Positions 17,619-26,266 of a DNA stretch of 53,348 nt are shown one piece after another. The position numbers were made by a program, and so were the translations under genes. The notes under the pieces are model-generated. The model was not told where the DNA came from. It was given only the letters and a program-made list of their open reading frames with translations, and did not search any database. Numbering within the stretch: the first letter of the stretch is position 1; each line of letters starts with the position of its first letter. The stretch covers positions 1-53,348 of the forward strand of contig JAFAZC010000062.1 of NCBI GenBank assembly GCA_019239965.1. The letters are read 5' to 3'. Source of the stretch: Kutzneria sp. (GTDB lineage: Bacteria > Actinomycetota > Actinomycetes > Mycobacteriales > Pseudonocardiaceae).

Positions 17619-18602
17619 ATGTTCCCGACCGATCGCCCCCGCCGGCTGCGCCGCACCGCGGCGCTGCGCCGACTGGTCAGCGAGACCACCGTGCTGCCGC
17701 GGCAGCTGATCCTGCCGATGTTCCTCAAAGAGGGGGCCACGGAGCCGGTCCCGATCGCCTCGATGCCCGGCGTCGTCCAGCACAGCAGGGACTCGCTGCG
17801 CAAGGCCGCGGTCGAGGCGGTGCAGGCCGGTGTCGGCGGGCTGATGCTGTACGGAGTTCCCCTCACCCACGACGCGGTCGGCTCGGGGGCGACCGATCCC
17901 GACGGCATCCTCAACGTCGGCCTGCGCGACCTGCGCGCGGAACTCGGCGACGACACGGTGCTGATGTCGGACTGCTGCCTCGACGAGTTCACCGACCACG
18001 GCCACTGCGGAGTGCTCGGTGACAACGGCATGGTCGACAACGACGCGACCCTGCGTGTGTACGCGGACATGGCCGTCGAACAGGCTCGCTCCGGCGCCCA
18101 TCTGGTCGGCACGAGCGGAATGATGGACGGCCAGGTCGGCGTGATCCGTGAAGCCCTCGATGAGGCCGGCTATGCCGACACCGGCATCCTGGCCTACTCG
18201 GTCAAGTATGCCTCGGCGATGTACGGCCCGTTCCGCGACGCCATCCAGTCGCAGCTCACTGGCGACCGCAAGACCTATCAGCAGGATCCGGCCAACGCCC
18301 GCGAGGCGCTCCGGGAACTGGCGCTCGACCTCGCCGAGGGTGCCGACGTCGTGATGGTCAAACCGGCGCTGCCCTATCTTGACGTGCTGCGCGCGGTCGC
18401 CGAGGTGTCCGAGGTGCCGGTCGCGGCCTACCAGGTGTCCGGCGAGTACGCGATGGTCGAGGCCGCGGCGGCCAACGGCTGGCTCGACCGCCAGCGCACG
18501 ATTCTGGAGTTGCTGACCTCGATCCGCAGGGCCGGAGCGGACATGGTGCTCACGTACTGGGCGGCTGAGGCGGCGCGGTGGATCAGGGCAGCCGATCGTT
18601 GA
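17619..18602 (+). CDS. hemB: Delta-aminolevulinic acid dehydratase (porphobilinogen synthase)
   Basis: A 327-residue enzyme that condenses two 5-aminolevulinates to porphobilinogen. The two Schiff-base lysines are K198 ([12 protein letters not shown]) and K248 ([12 protein letters not shown]). The cysteine cluster [13 protein letters not shown] (118-130) is of the zinc-binding type. [13 protein letters not shown] is conserved, though the preceding VGT replaces the more usual APS. ATG 17619 follows GAGGGGAG. It is the last heme enzyme of the operon; a membrane protein gene overlaps its end. Confidence 0.97.
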   Translation: MFPTDRPRRLRRTAALRRLVSETTVLPRQLILPMFLKEGATEPVPIASMPGVVQHSRDSLRKAAVEAVQAGVGGLMLYGVPLTHDAVGSGATDPDGILNVGLRDLRAELGDDTVLMSDCCLDEFTDHGHCGVLGDNGMVDNDATLRVYADMAVEQARSGAHLVGTSGMMDGQVGVIREALDEAGYADTGILAYSVKYASAMYGPFRDAIQSQLTGDRKTYQQDPANAREALRELALDLAEGADVVMVKPALPYLDVLRAVAEVSEVPVAAYQVSGEYAMVEAAAANGWLDRQRTILELLTSIRRAGADMVLTYWAAEAARWIRAADR

Positions 18603-19147
18603 CCGCCGCCGGCTCGGGACTCGAGGCGGACCGCGTCCAGCTGGCTCCGCCCCGCCCGGTTCTGCTCGCGAGGTGGCTGTGGATCGCCGCGGCCCTGCTG
18701 TCCTCGGCGCGGTCGCTCATCGGGCTCGCCGACCGCGACGCGCTGCGTGACCAGGTTCAGCAGATGTATCCGGAACAGGGCATCCAGCAGGTCGAGGACA
18801 CCGTCAACGCCGAGATCACGGTTGGGCTGATGATCGGCGCCCTCGTTCTCCTGCTGTACGTGAAGCTGGCGAACCGGATGTGCCACGGCGGGCGCTTGGC
18901 ACGAATCGTGCTGACCGTCTTCGGTGTTGGCGGAGTCCTGCTCGGCTCTCTCGGCTTCCTGGCGGTCGCCACTGGCCTCACCGCCGGCATCAGTCTGCGG
19001 GTCGAGCCGATCGACGTAGCGTTGAGCCTGTCCGGGATCGCCTTGCAGGCGGTGGCGGTGGTGTCGATGTTCCTGCCGGTGTCGGCGGGATACTTCCGGG
19101 CCGCGCGGCGGGTGCCTCGCGCGGCCGGAGTTACTCTTCGGCGATGA
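18578..19147 (+). CDS. Four-span membrane protein of unknown function (Rv0513-type position)
   Basis: A 189-residue integral membrane protein with hydrophobic segments at about 30-50, 85-103, 112-138 and 146-165. Between spans 1 and 2 is a charged loop ([20 protein letters not shown]). No catalytic motif is seen. The GTG at 18578 overlaps hemB by 25 nt in another frame; TTG 18599, overlapping by 4, is an alternative. It occupies the place of Rv0513 after hemB. The next gene overlaps it by ATGA and has a similar layout, so the two may be paralogous partners. Confidence 0.75.
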   Translation: MDQGSRSLTAAGSGLEADRVQLAPPRPVLLARWLWIAAALLSSARSLIGLADRDALRDQVQQMYPEQGIQQVEDTVNAEITVGLMIGALVLLLYVKLANRMCHGGRLARIVLTVFGVGGVLLGSLGFLAVATGLTAGISLRVEPIDVALSLSGIALQAVAVVSMFLPVSAGYFRAARRVPRAAGVTLRR

Positions 19148-19605
19148 CCACCGCGGCATCCGACCCCGTGACACCGACCGCCCGACCGAGGGTGGTCACT
19201 GCCGGCATCGCGCTGTGGGGTGTCAGTGCCGTGCTGTACCTCGGCACAGGTCTAGGGCTGCTGGTCTACCACGGCAGCCTCGTCGACTACGCCAGCCACC
19301 ATCCTCCGTCCGGCACCAAGCTGAGTCCGCAACAGCTCGTCGACGCGTTCACCGTCCAGCTCAGGGTGCTCGAGGTGGCCTTCGTCGTGCTCAGTGTCCT
19401 GGCCGCGGTCTTCACCTACCGGCTGTGGGCCGGCCGCCGAAGGGCACGCGTGGCGCTCACCGTGCTGGGCCTCGTCGACCTCCTGTTCAGCCTGCTCGAG
19501 CCGAGCCTGTTCACCCAGGTGGGCACGGTGATCGGCCTCGTCGGCCTGCTCCTGCTGTATCTGCCGAAGGCCGGCGCGTACTTCGCGGCGCTCGGCCGGA
19601 CCTAG
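19144..19605 (+). CDS. Four-span membrane protein of unknown function
   Basis: A 153-residue membrane protein. Hydrophobic spans lie at about 20-42, 77-97, 102-118 and 122-145. The loop after the first span (DYASHHPPSGTKLSPQQLVDAF) resembles the charged loop of the preceding protein, and both end in a span followed by GAYF/GYF. ATG 19144 overlaps the preceding stop by 4 nt, so coupling is likely. Function unknown. Confidence 0.75.
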   Translation: MTTAASDPVTPTARPRVVTAGIALWGVSAVLYLGTGLGLLVYHGSLVDYASHHPPSGTKLSPQQLVDAFTVQLRVLEVAFVVLSVLAAVFTYRLWAGRRRARVALTVLGLVDLLFSLLEPSLFTQVGTVIGLVGLLLLYLPKAGAYFAALGRT

Positions 19606-19608
19606 CCG

Positions 19609-20046
19609 GTGGCGAGGGCCGACACCGACACGCTGTACCGCGAGTCGGGTTCCTCGTACTGGCCGGTCCTGTGGGGGCCGGCCTTCGCGTTGGCCGGGCT
19701 CGGCGTGGAGTGGCTGAGCGGCTCGGTTCACGTGCTGGCCTGGGCGCTCGCCGGCATCGGGCTCGCCGGAATGGCCGCCGTCTGGGTGCAGGCCAGGCGC
19801 GGACTGTGCCGTGTCGAACTGACCGCCGACTTCCTCATGCAGGGCCGCGAGCGGCTGCCGGTTGCCCGCATCAGGGAGGTGGACGACGTCGGCCTCCCGA
19901 TCGGCGCGAGGGTGCTCGGGGGCGGGTGGCTGCCACCGAAGGGCGCCGTCGGCGTGCCGGTGCGTCTCGACGACGGAAGTGTGGTGTTGGCCTGGGCCAA
20001 AGACGACGACGCGTTGCGGGCCGCACTCCGGGCATTGCTGACGTGA
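19609..20046 (+). CDS. DUF3093-like two-span membrane protein
   Basis: A 145-residue protein with an N-terminal YRESGSSYWPVLWGPAFALAG segment, two spans (about 18-38 and 43-62), then a soluble domain with CRVELTADFLMQGRERLPVA and a glycine-rich GARVLGGGWLPPKGAVGVPV. This layout resembles DUF3093 proteins of actinobacteria, though I am not certain. It follows the previous gene by 3 bp and ends what appears to be one long transcript from rex. No function known. Confidence 0.65.
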   Translation: MARADTDTLYRESGSSYWPVLWGPAFALAGLGVEWLSGSVHVLAWALAGIGLAGMAAVWVQARRGLCRVELTADFLMQGRERLPVARIREVDDVGLPIGARVLGGGWLPPKGAVGVPVRLDDGSVVLAWAKDDDALRAALRALLT

Positions 20047-20057
20047 CACGAGGGTGG

Positions 20058-20087
20058 TTGACTTTCTACGCTAATACGTATTAGCGT
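20058..20087 (+). promoter_or_regulatory. Promoter overlapping the 28-bp palindrome
   Basis: TTGACT (20058-20063) and TAGCGT (20082-20087), 18 bp apart, make a fair -35/-10 pair. The palindrome fills the spacer and -10, so a bound protein would block polymerase. Confidence 0.5.
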
Positions 20088-20091
20088 AGAA
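20064..20091. promoter_or_regulatory. 28-bp perfect palindrome, probable ArsR-family operator
   Basis: The half-site TTCTACGCTAATAC is followed at once by its exact reverse complement, without spacer or mismatch. It lies 53 bp before an ArsR-type regulator gene and 18 bp after the previous stop codon. Being AT-rich against the GC-rich surroundings, with no U-tract, it looks like a protein-binding site and not a terminator. Confidence 0.8.
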
Positions 20092-20143
20092 GTGTGCTCG
20101 GGTAACGGGGAGACCAGGTCGGACCCCAAGGTACCGTTGGCCG

Positions 20144-20647
20144 GTGGTGGACAAGCCCCCTTCGCTCGAAGACATCGTTATCGACCTGGTCGAACGGGTG
20201 TCGAGACTGGAAGAGCGCAAGGCCGGCTCCCGCGGTGACACATTCTGGATGCTTGACGTCCTCCGCGGTCGTGACCAGGACGCCAGTGGACACGTGGTCT
20301 TCGCCGGCGTGGTGCACACTCCCACAGGCAGACAGTTCGAGTGGCAAGAAGAGCGAACCGTCGTCGAGCTGGTCGACGATGAGTGGGCCAAGGCCGCCGC
20401 CAGTCTCGCGGCGCTGGGACACCCGGTTCGTCTCGCGTTGTTGCGTGCCCTGTACGAGGGCGTCCACACGGTCAGGGAGCTCGGGTCTCTGCCCGACGTA
20501 GGGACCACCGGTCAGATCTATCACCATATGCGGGATTTGCAGGCCGCGGGTTGGGTCCGACAAGAGCGGCGAAATTCTTACACGATTCCGCCTGATCGAA
20601 TCGTGCCATTGCTGGCCATCTTGTCCGCTGCTACTTCGTCACCCTGA
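20144..20647 (+). CDS. ArsR-family winged-helix transcriptional regulator
   Basis: A 167-residue regulator. The C-terminal half (about 82-160) is an ArsR winged helix: KAAASLAALGHPVRLALLRA, then VRELGSLPDVGTTGQIYHHM as the recognition helix, and a wing RQERRNSYTIPP. The N-terminal half includes a short coiled coil (DLVERVSRLEERK) and a small beta-rich domain (FAGVVHTPTGRQFEWQEER), probably for dimerisation. No cysteine metal site is seen, so it is not a simple metal sensor. Translation starts at GTG 20144; TACCGT at 20132-20137 may make this leaderless. The 28-bp palindrome upstream is its likely operator. Confidence 0.85.
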   Translation: MVDKPPSLEDIVIDLVERVSRLEERKAGSRGDTFWMLDVLRGRDQDASGHVVFAGVVHTPTGRQFEWQEERTVVELVDDEWAKAAASLAALGHPVRLALLRALYEGVHTVRELGSLPDVGTTGQIYHHMRDLQAAGWVRQERRNSYTIPPDRIVPLLAILSAATSSP

Positions 20648-20693
20648 GCAATTCGTCGACTGCTCGTGATGTCAACGAAGGAACTACCAGAGC

Positions 20694-20894
20694 ATGGTGC
20701 TGAGCAGCGCTGACGGCACCCATCAGTCCTCTGTGCTCGTCAACAGCGACATGGGCCTGCCTCCCAGCGACGCCGCAGCAGACCGTCCTGCGAGCGCAGG
20801 TCCAGGCGTTCTGCGGGACGCGCCGCCTGACCACGCCTCAGCCGTTCTGGTCCCGCGACTGCTCACCGACGGTGTGAGAGGCTGTCCGCTGTGA
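20694..20894 (+). CDS. Possible small ORF, 66 aa
   Basis: An open frame from ATG 20694 ends in a TGA that overlaps the GTG of the next gene by 4 nt, the coupling pattern common here; GAAGGA lies 13 nt upstream. The peptide is rich in Ala, Pro, Asp and Ser and has no recognisable motif. I consider it doubtful; without it the 240-bp gap is empty apart from the next gene's upstream region. Confidence 0.3.
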   Translation: MVLSSADGTHQSSVLVNSDMGLPPSDAAADRPASAGPGVLRDAPPDHASAVLVPRLLTDGVRGCPL

Positions 20895-21229
20895 GCAGAG
20901 GCCCCCGGTTGAACCAGCCGTGGCGGGCCGGTGTCGCGGCGGGCCTGCTGGTGCTCGCCGCGCTGCTGGTCCGCCTCGCGGTGCTGGCATGGAGCCATGG
21001 CGTCATCACCATGGTGCTGCCAAAGAACGACGTCCACCCGGACCTGGTGTCCACCCGCTACGTCGGCAGTTTCATCGCGGGCGCCTTCGGGCTCGCCACG
21101 ATCGCCGCCTTGCTCGTGCTCGCCGCGCTGCGCCAACTCCTCCTGGCCGTGCGCACCAGGTCCCGCCGAGGCGGGCCGCCGGTGCACACCGTCGAGCCAC
21201 CCCCGCAACCCGCCCCGGCCGCCGCCTGA
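20891..21229 (+). CDS. Two-span membrane protein of unknown function
   Basis: A 112-residue protein with two hydrophobic spans (about 13-35 and 58-82) separated by an outside loop (SHGVITMVLPKNDVHPDLVS), ending in a basic stretch and Pro-rich tail (PPPQPAPAAA). Begins GTG. It precedes the two-component genes by 217 bp; whether it is co-transcribed with them is unclear. Confidence 0.6.
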   Translation: MSRGPRLNQPWRAGVAAGLLVLAALLVRLAVLAWSHGVITMVLPKNDVHPDLVSTRYVGSFIAGAFGLATIAALLVLAALRQLLLAVRTRSRRGGPPVHTVEPPPQPAPAAA

Positions 21230-21446
21230 CGTCCCTCACCTGATCGCCGTCGCACTCAGCCAACTCACAGCTCGCATGCAGTGTGGTGCCAGCTCGATCG
21301 TCAAGGATCACGGCAGCGAACGGGTTCAGGAGAAGCCATGGCACAGCGATCCGGGCGGGTCAGGGAGGGTACCGTCAGTGCACGGTCCGTCACTGAGCGT
21401 CCTACCACCAATGGATGAGCCTTGCTGGCCTTGGGATGATGAACTC

Positions 21447-22151
21447 ATGGCCGAACCCCCCAAGCGCGGCAGGCTGCTCGTCGTCGAGGACGAACCCAGC
21501 ATCCGCGAGCTGCTTGCCGCCAGCCTCCGGTTCGCCGGGTTCCAGGTGGAGACGGCCGCCACCGGCGAGGACGCGCTGCGGTCGGTGCAGCGGCAGGTGC
21601 CCGACCTGATTCTGCTGGACGTGATGCTGCCGGACCGGGACGGGTTCGACGTCGTGCGACGGCTGCGCTCCGGTGGCCTCGTGGTGCCGGTGCTGTTCCT
21701 GACCGCCCGTGACGGCGCCGAAGACAAGATCACAGGGTTGACCATCGGCGGCGACGACTACGTCACCAAACCGTTCAGCCTTGAGGAGGTCATCGCCAGG
21801 GTCAACGCGGTGCTGCGCAGGACAAAGGCGCAGCAGGAGTCGCAGGGCAACCGGCTGTGTTATGCCGATCTCGAACTGGAGATCGATAGCCACGAGGTAC
21901 GCCGGAGCGGACGGCTGGTCCAGCTCTCACCAACGGAGTTCAAGCTGCTCCACTACCTGTTGCGCAACGCCGGCAAGGTGCTGTCCAAGGCGCAGATACT
22001 CGACCAGGTGTGGCACTACGACTTCAACGGCGAGGCCGGCGTCGTCGAGTCCTACATCTCCTACCTTCGCCGCAAGGTCGACGACGTCGAGCCGCGTCTG
22101 ATCCACACCGTGCGCGGTGTCGGCTACGTGTTGAGGCAGCCGGCGACGTGA
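21447..22151 (+). CDS. OmpR-family response regulator
   Basis: A 234-residue DNA-binding response regulator. Receiver domain about 9-122, with acidic pocket E14/D15, phospho-acceptor D58 (LILLDVMLP), T86 and K108 (YVTKPFS). The winged helix (about 135-232) has the OmpR pattern LSPTEFKLLHYLLRNAGKVL and VVESYISYLRRKVD. All signalling residues are intact. It most resembles the MprA/TrcR group of actinobacteria. ATG 21447 is taken as start; in-frame ATG 21411 is an alternative. The kinase gene overlaps its stop by 4 nt. The pair sits in the heme region between hemB and hemL. Confidence 0.93.
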   Translation: MAEPPKRGRLLVVEDEPSIRELLAASLRFAGFQVETAATGEDALRSVQRQVPDLILLDVMLPDRDGFDVVRRLRSGGLVVPVLFLTARDGAEDKITGLTIGGDDYVTKPFSLEEVIARVNAVLRRTKAQQESQGNRLCYADLELEIDSHEVRRSGRLVQLSPTEFKLLHYLLRNAGKVLSKAQILDQVWHYDFNGEAGVVESYISYLRRKVDDVEPRLIHTVRGVGYVLRQPAT

Positions 22152-23653
22152 CGAAGAATCCAATCACCCTGGTCGCGCGCGTCTTCCGGCGCTGGCCACT
22201 GCGGGTGCACCTCATACTCGGACTGCTGGTGCTGTTGGCGGTCGCCCTGTTCGGAGCCTGGTACGTCAACTCGCGGGCATTGCAGAACTACCTGCTCAAC
22301 CAGAGCGACACCCGGCTTCGGATCATGATGAATGCCACCGAGCGCCAGATGAACGGTCTCGCCACCCGACCGCCGCGGCCGGGCGGCGAGAACGGACGCG
22401 GCTTTCGGTTGCCCGGCAGGAGCTTCGTGATACTCCGCACCGGCGAACAGACTCGCGAGCTGGAGACGCCACGGCTCGACCGGAACTCCCGCCCCTCATT
22501 GCCGGCCTTCGGCCGCCTGCCAACGCAGCAGGCGGTCACGGTGTCGTCCAAGGACGACTCGGGGATCCAGTGGCGGGTGCTCACCCACCGCACCGGAAAC
22601 ACCGAGGTGGTGGTGGCGACCGACCAGATCGAGATGGACGCCGCCGTCAGCGACCTGCGGCGCAATTCGCTGCTGATCAGTCTCGGGGTACTCGTGCTCG
22701 CGGCCGGACTCGGCTACATCCTGGTCCGGAGCAGCCTGCGTCCGCTCGAGGAGGTCGAGTCGACCGCCGAGGTCATCGCCACCGGCGAGCTGTCCCGGCG
22801 CGTGCCCGTACACCGGCCCGGTAGCGAGGTCGGCCGGTTGGCAAGCACGCTCAACATGATGCTCGGCCGGATCGAGGACGCCTTCTCGGCACGCAAGAAA
22901 TCCGAGGCCGCCGCACGAAGCTCGGAGAACCGGATGCGTCAGTTCGTCGCCGACGCCTCGCACGAGCTGCGTACCCCGTTGACCTCGATCCGCGGCTACG
23001 CGGAGCTGTACCGGCAGGGGGCGGCGAGCACTCCCCAACAGATCGCCAGAGTGCTGCGCGGCATCGAGGACCAGGCGGCCAGGATGGGCCTGCTCGTGGA
23101 CGACCTGCTGCTGCTGGCACGGCTCGACCAGCAGCGCCCGCTCGCCAAACGGCTCGTCGATCTCGCGGTGATCGCGGTGGACGCCGTGCATGAGGCCAGA
23201 ATGCTCGCTCCGGATCGGCAGATCACATTGCACCTCAACGTGAACGCCGCTGACGTGCCCACCGAGGAGGGCGTGGCCCCGGCGGTCGCGGTGCTCGGTG
23301 ACGAGGCAAGACTGCGCCAGGTGGTCATCAATCTGGTCGGTAACGCGCTGACCCACACGCCGCCGGAGACACCGGTGGAGGTCAGGCTGGATCGGCGAAC
23401 GGTGGGCGGTGAGCGATTCGCGGTGCTCGAGGTCGCCGACCAGGGCCAGGGGCTCACCGCCGAACAGGCGGACAAGGTGTTCGAGCGGTTCTACCGGGCC
23501 GACGCCGCGCGGAGCAGGAAGAGTGGCGGGACCGGTCTCGGACTTGCCATCGTGTCGGCGCTGGTCGTCGCCCACGGCGGACGCGTCGAACTGGACACGG
23601 CACCCGACGAGGGGGCGACGTTCCGGGTTCTGCTTCCGGAACTGCGCGATTGA
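22148..23653 (+). CDS. Membrane sensor histidine kinase
   Basis: A 501-residue kinase partner of the preceding regulator. First span about 20-39, an outside sensor domain of about 135 residues with Pro/Arg/Gly-rich stretch (RPPRPGGENGRGFRLPGRS), second span about 174-194, HAMP about 195-248. The phospho-acceptor is H272 in FVADASHELRTPLTSIRGY; the ATP-binding domain has NALTHTPPETP (N box), DQGQGL and GGTGLGL. GTG start overlaps the regulator stop (GTGA). The sensor loop contains no recognisable ligand motif. Confidence 0.93.
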   Translation: MTKNPITLVARVFRRWPLRVHLILGLLVLLAVALFGAWYVNSRALQNYLLNQSDTRLRIMMNATERQMNGLATRPPRPGGENGRGFRLPGRSFVILRTGEQTRELETPRLDRNSRPSLPAFGRLPTQQAVTVSSKDDSGIQWRVLTHRTGNTEVVVATDQIEMDAAVSDLRRNSLLISLGVLVLAAGLGYILVRSSLRPLEEVESTAEVIATGELSRRVPVHRPGSEVGRLASTLNMMLGRIEDAFSARKKSEAAARSSENRMRQFVADASHELRTPLTSIRGYAELYRQGAASTPQQIARVLRGIEDQAARMGLLVDDLLLLARLDQQRPLAKRLVDLAVIAVDAVHEARMLAPDRQITLHLNVNAADVPTEEGVAPAVAVLGDEARLRQVVINLVGNALTHTPPETPVEVRLDRRTVGGERFAVLEVADQGQGLTAEQADKVFERFYRADAARSRKSGGTGLGLAIVSALVVAHGGRVELDTAPDEGATFRVLLPELRD

Positions 23654-23698
23654 CCACACGCCCGGCCAGCGCTCGCGACCACCTGGAAGACTGAACGG

Positions 23699-25036
23699 GT
23701 GACGATCGAGCAGTCAGGCGACGTGGAATCCGGCGCAGTCGAGTCCTCACGGGCGCTGTTCGCGCGGGCGAAGCGGGCGACGCCGGGTGGGGTGAACTCG
23801 CCGGTGCGCGCGTTCCATGCCGTCGGTGGCACACCCCGGTTCATGGTCCGCGGTGAAGGCGCCTACCTCTGGGACGCCGACGGCAACCGATACGTCGACC
23901 TGGTCAGTTCCTGGGGGCCGATGATCCTCGGCCACGCCGCTCCCACGGTGCTGGACGCGGTGCGCACCGCCGCCGGCAACGGTCTTTCCTTCGGCACGCC
24001 AACCGAAGGCGAGGTGTCTCTGGCAGAGGAAATCATCGCCAGGGTCGGGCCGGTTGATCAGGTGCGCCTTGTCAACTCCGGCACCGAGGCGACGATGAGT
24101 GCCGTCCGGCTGGCCCGCGGGTACACCGGTCGACGCAAGATCATCAAGTTCGCCGGCTGCTATCACGGCCATGTCGACGCGCTGCTCGCGCAGGCCGGCT
24201 CTGGCGTTGCCACCCTCGGCCTGCCGACGAGCCCCGGTGTGACCGGCGCGCAGGCCGCCGACACCATCGTGCTGCCGTACAACGACGTTGACGCGGTTCG
24301 AGCGGCGTTCGCCGCCGAGCCCGGCCAGGTCGCCGCTGTGATCACCGAGGCGGCTGCGGGCAACATGGGTGTCGTCCCTCCGGAGAGGGGATTCAACGCC
24401 GCGCTGCGAGACGCCTGCCACGACGCCGGCGCCTTGTTGATCGTGGACGAGGTGATGACCGGGTTCCGGGTCAGCGCGGCCGGCTGGTTCGGGCTGGAGG
24501 GTGTCGCCGGTGACCTGTACACCTTCGGCAAGGTGATGTCCGGCGGGCTGCCGGCGGCCGCCTTCGGCGGTCGTGCCGAGGTGATGGCCAGGCTCGCTCC
24601 GGACGGTCCCGTCTACCAGGCGGGCACGCTGTCGGGCAACCCGGTCGCGGTGGCCGCGGGGCTGGCCACCCTTCGGGCTGCCGATGAGAAGGTGTACCGC
24701 GCCCTCGACCGCAACGCCCGCCGGCTCGGCCAACTGTTCACCGACGCGCTGACCGCGGAGGGCGTCGCCCACTGTGTGCAGTACGCCGGCAACATGGTCG
24801 GCGTGTTCTTCGCTGACGGCCCGGTGCGCGACTATTCGGCCGCACAGGCCGCCGCGACATGGCGCTTCCCCCCGTTCTTCCACGCGTTGCTGGAACGCGG
24901 CGTGTATCCGCCGCCGAGCGCGTTCGAGGCATGGTTCGTCAACGCGGCAATGGACGACGAGGCCCTTGACGTGATCACGGAGGCGTTGCCGCACGCGGCC
25001 GCCGCAGCCGCCGCGGCCGAGGAGGTGCCAACGTGA
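23699..25036 (+). CDS. hemL: Glutamate-1-semialdehyde 2,1-aminomutase
   Basis: A 445-residue PLP enzyme converting glutamate-1-semialdehyde to 5-aminolevulinate, the step after HemA. The PLP lysine is K278 in [31 protein letters not shown] and VDEVMTGFR (Asp contacting the PLP ring) are intact, as is the signature [13 protein letters not shown]. An Ala-rich tail ends the protein. GTG start; AGACTG upstream is only a weak promoter or leader. The stop overlaps the start of the next gene. The order hemL, phosphatase, TlpA-like, ccdA, resB, ccsA matches Rv0524 to Rv0529. Confidence 0.98.
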   Translation: MTIEQSGDVESGAVESSRALFARAKRATPGGVNSPVRAFHAVGGTPRFMVRGEGAYLWDADGNRYVDLVSSWGPMILGHAAPTVLDAVRTAAGNGLSFGTPTEGEVSLAEEIIARVGPVDQVRLVNSGTEATMSAVRLARGYTGRRKIIKFAGCYHGHVDALLAQAGSGVATLGLPTSPGVTGAQAADTIVLPYNDVDAVRAAFAAEPGQVAAVITEAAAGNMGVVPPERGFNAALRDACHDAGALLIVDEVMTGFRVSAAGWFGLEGVAGDLYTFGKVMSGGLPAAAFGGRAEVMARLAPDGPVYQAGTLSGNPVAVAAGLATLRAADEKVYRALDRNARRLGQLFTDALTAEGVAHCVQYAGNMVGVFFADGPVRDYSAAQAAATWRFPPFFHALLERGVYPPPSAFEAWFVNAAMDDEALDVITEALPHAAAAAAAAEEVPT

Positions 25037-25656
25037 CCCAGACCGTCGTGCACCTAGTGCGCCATGGCGAGGTGCATAACCCGACCGGGATCCTCTACGG
25101 CCGACTGCCGGGATTCCGGTTGTCGGAGTTCGGCGAGAATCAGGCCCTCGCGGCGGCCGAGCACCTCGCTGGTCACGATGTCGTACACGTGGCGGCCTCT
25201 CCACTCGAACGTGCCCAGCAGACCGCGGCTCCGATCGCGGGCGCGCACCGGCTCGAACTGGCCACCGACAGCCGGCTCGTCGAGGCGGACAACCAGTTCG
25301 AAGGGAAGCGGGTGGCGGTCGGCGACGGTGCGCTGTGGTCACCGCGGCACTGGTACAAGCTGCGCAATCCGTTTCGGCCGTCCTGGGGCGAGCCGTATCG
25401 GACAATCGCGGACAGGATGCTCGCCGCGGTGACGACGGCGCGTGACGCCGCGGCCGGCCACGAGGCCGTCTGCGTCTCACACCAGCTGCCGATCTGGACG
25501 GTGCGACGGTTTCTGGAGGGCAAGCGGATGTGGCACGATCCGCGCCGGCGCGAATGTGCGCTCGCGTCGGTGACCAGTCTGTTCTTCGTGGACGAGCAGT
25601 TGGTGCGCATCGCGTACACCGAGCCGGCCGGCGCGGCCGGGGCAAGGAAGGCCTGA
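25033..25656 (+). CDS. Histidine phosphatase (phosphoglycerate mutase-like) family protein
   Basis: A 207-residue cytoplasmic member of the histidine phosphatase superfamily. The catalytic RHG is at LVRHGEVHN, the second His at [15 protein letters not shown]. It lacks the insertions of glycolytic mutases, so it is likely a phosphatase of unknown substrate. Counterpart of Rv0525 and located, as there, between hemL and the TlpA-like gene. GTG overlaps the hemL stop, and the next start lies 2 bp after its stop. Confidence 0.88.
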   Translation: MTQTVVHLVRHGEVHNPTGILYGRLPGFRLSEFGENQALAAAEHLAGHDVVHVAASPLERAQQTAAPIAGAHRLELATDSRLVEADNQFEGKRVAVGDGALWSPRHWYKLRNPFRPSWGEPYRTIADRMLAAVTTARDAAAGHEAVCVSHQLPIWTVRRFLEGKRMWHDPRRRECALASVTSLFFVDEQLVRIAYTEPAGAAGARKA

Positions 25657-25658
25657 GC

Positions 25659-26240
25659 ATGAGCAGAGGCGCCCGTGTCGTGGTCGCCGTGCTGGGTGTG
25701 CTGGCCGCGGCCGGATGCGTGACCGGCCAGCAGCCCGTGCCCGGCACCGGGACGTTCGAGTTCGTCGCTCCTGGCGGCAAGACCACGATTGACTACGACG
25801 GCGCCCAGCGACGGCGGTTGCCGGAGCTGTCCGGCGACAGCCTGACCGAGCAGGGCAAACAGGTGAAGTTGAGCGACTACTCCGGCAAGGTCGTCGTGAT
25901 CAACATTTGGGGTTCGTGGTGCGGCCCATGCCGTGCGGAAGCTCCAGAGCTGCAGCGGGTGTACCAGCAGGCCTCCTCGGCCGGACTCCAGGTGCTCGGT
26001 GTCGACGTGCGCGACGACCGGGACGCGGCGCTGGACTTCTACCGCAACCAGAAGCTGACCTATCCGTCCCTCTTCGACCCTCCTGGGCGGTCCCTGCTGG
26101 CGTTGAAGGGATATCCGCGCACGTCGACACCGACCACCCTGGTGCTCGACCGAGGGCACCGGGTGGCATGGGTGTCGCTGCTGCCCCTCCAGACCGACCA
26201 GTTCGAAGGCAAGGTCAGGCAGGTCCTCGCCGAGAGGTAG
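25659..26240 (+). CDS. TlpA-like thiol-disulfide oxidoreductase, lipoprotein
   Basis: A 193-residue extracytoplasmic thioredoxin-fold protein. A lipoprotein signal ends in the lipobox LAAAGC (Cys20); the redox motif is WCGPC (C88, C91) in NIWGSWCGPCRAEAPEL, with a cis-Pro in STPTTLVLD. It should reduce apo-cytochrome c, or relay electrons from CcdA, in the cytochrome c maturation pathway. Counterpart of Rv0526. In mycobacteria ccdA follows directly; here 3.96 kb of other genes intervene. Confidence 0.92.
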   Translation: MSRGARVVVAVLGVLAAAGCVTGQQPVPGTGTFEFVAPGGKTTIDYDGAQRRRLPELSGDSLTEQGKQVKLSDYSGKVVVINIWGSWCGPCRAEAPELQRVYQQASSAGLQVLGVDVRDDRDAALDFYRNQKLTYPSLFDPPGRSLLALKGYPRTSTPTTLVLDRGHRVAWVSLLPLQTDQFEGKVRQVLAER

Positions 26241-26266
26241 GCCCGCGCACAAGGCTCGGCTCCGGG

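Noticed and set aside
20064-20091. Palindrome read as a terminator for the membrane protein genes
   Set aside because: Half AT, no loop, no U-tract, and placed over a -35/-10 pair, so an operator fits better.
23747-25786. Open frame of 679 codons on the minus strand
   Set aside because: It is antisense to hemL and the phosphatase gene; high GC removes stop codons in the opposite frame. The peptide is rich in Arg, Pro and His with no domain.
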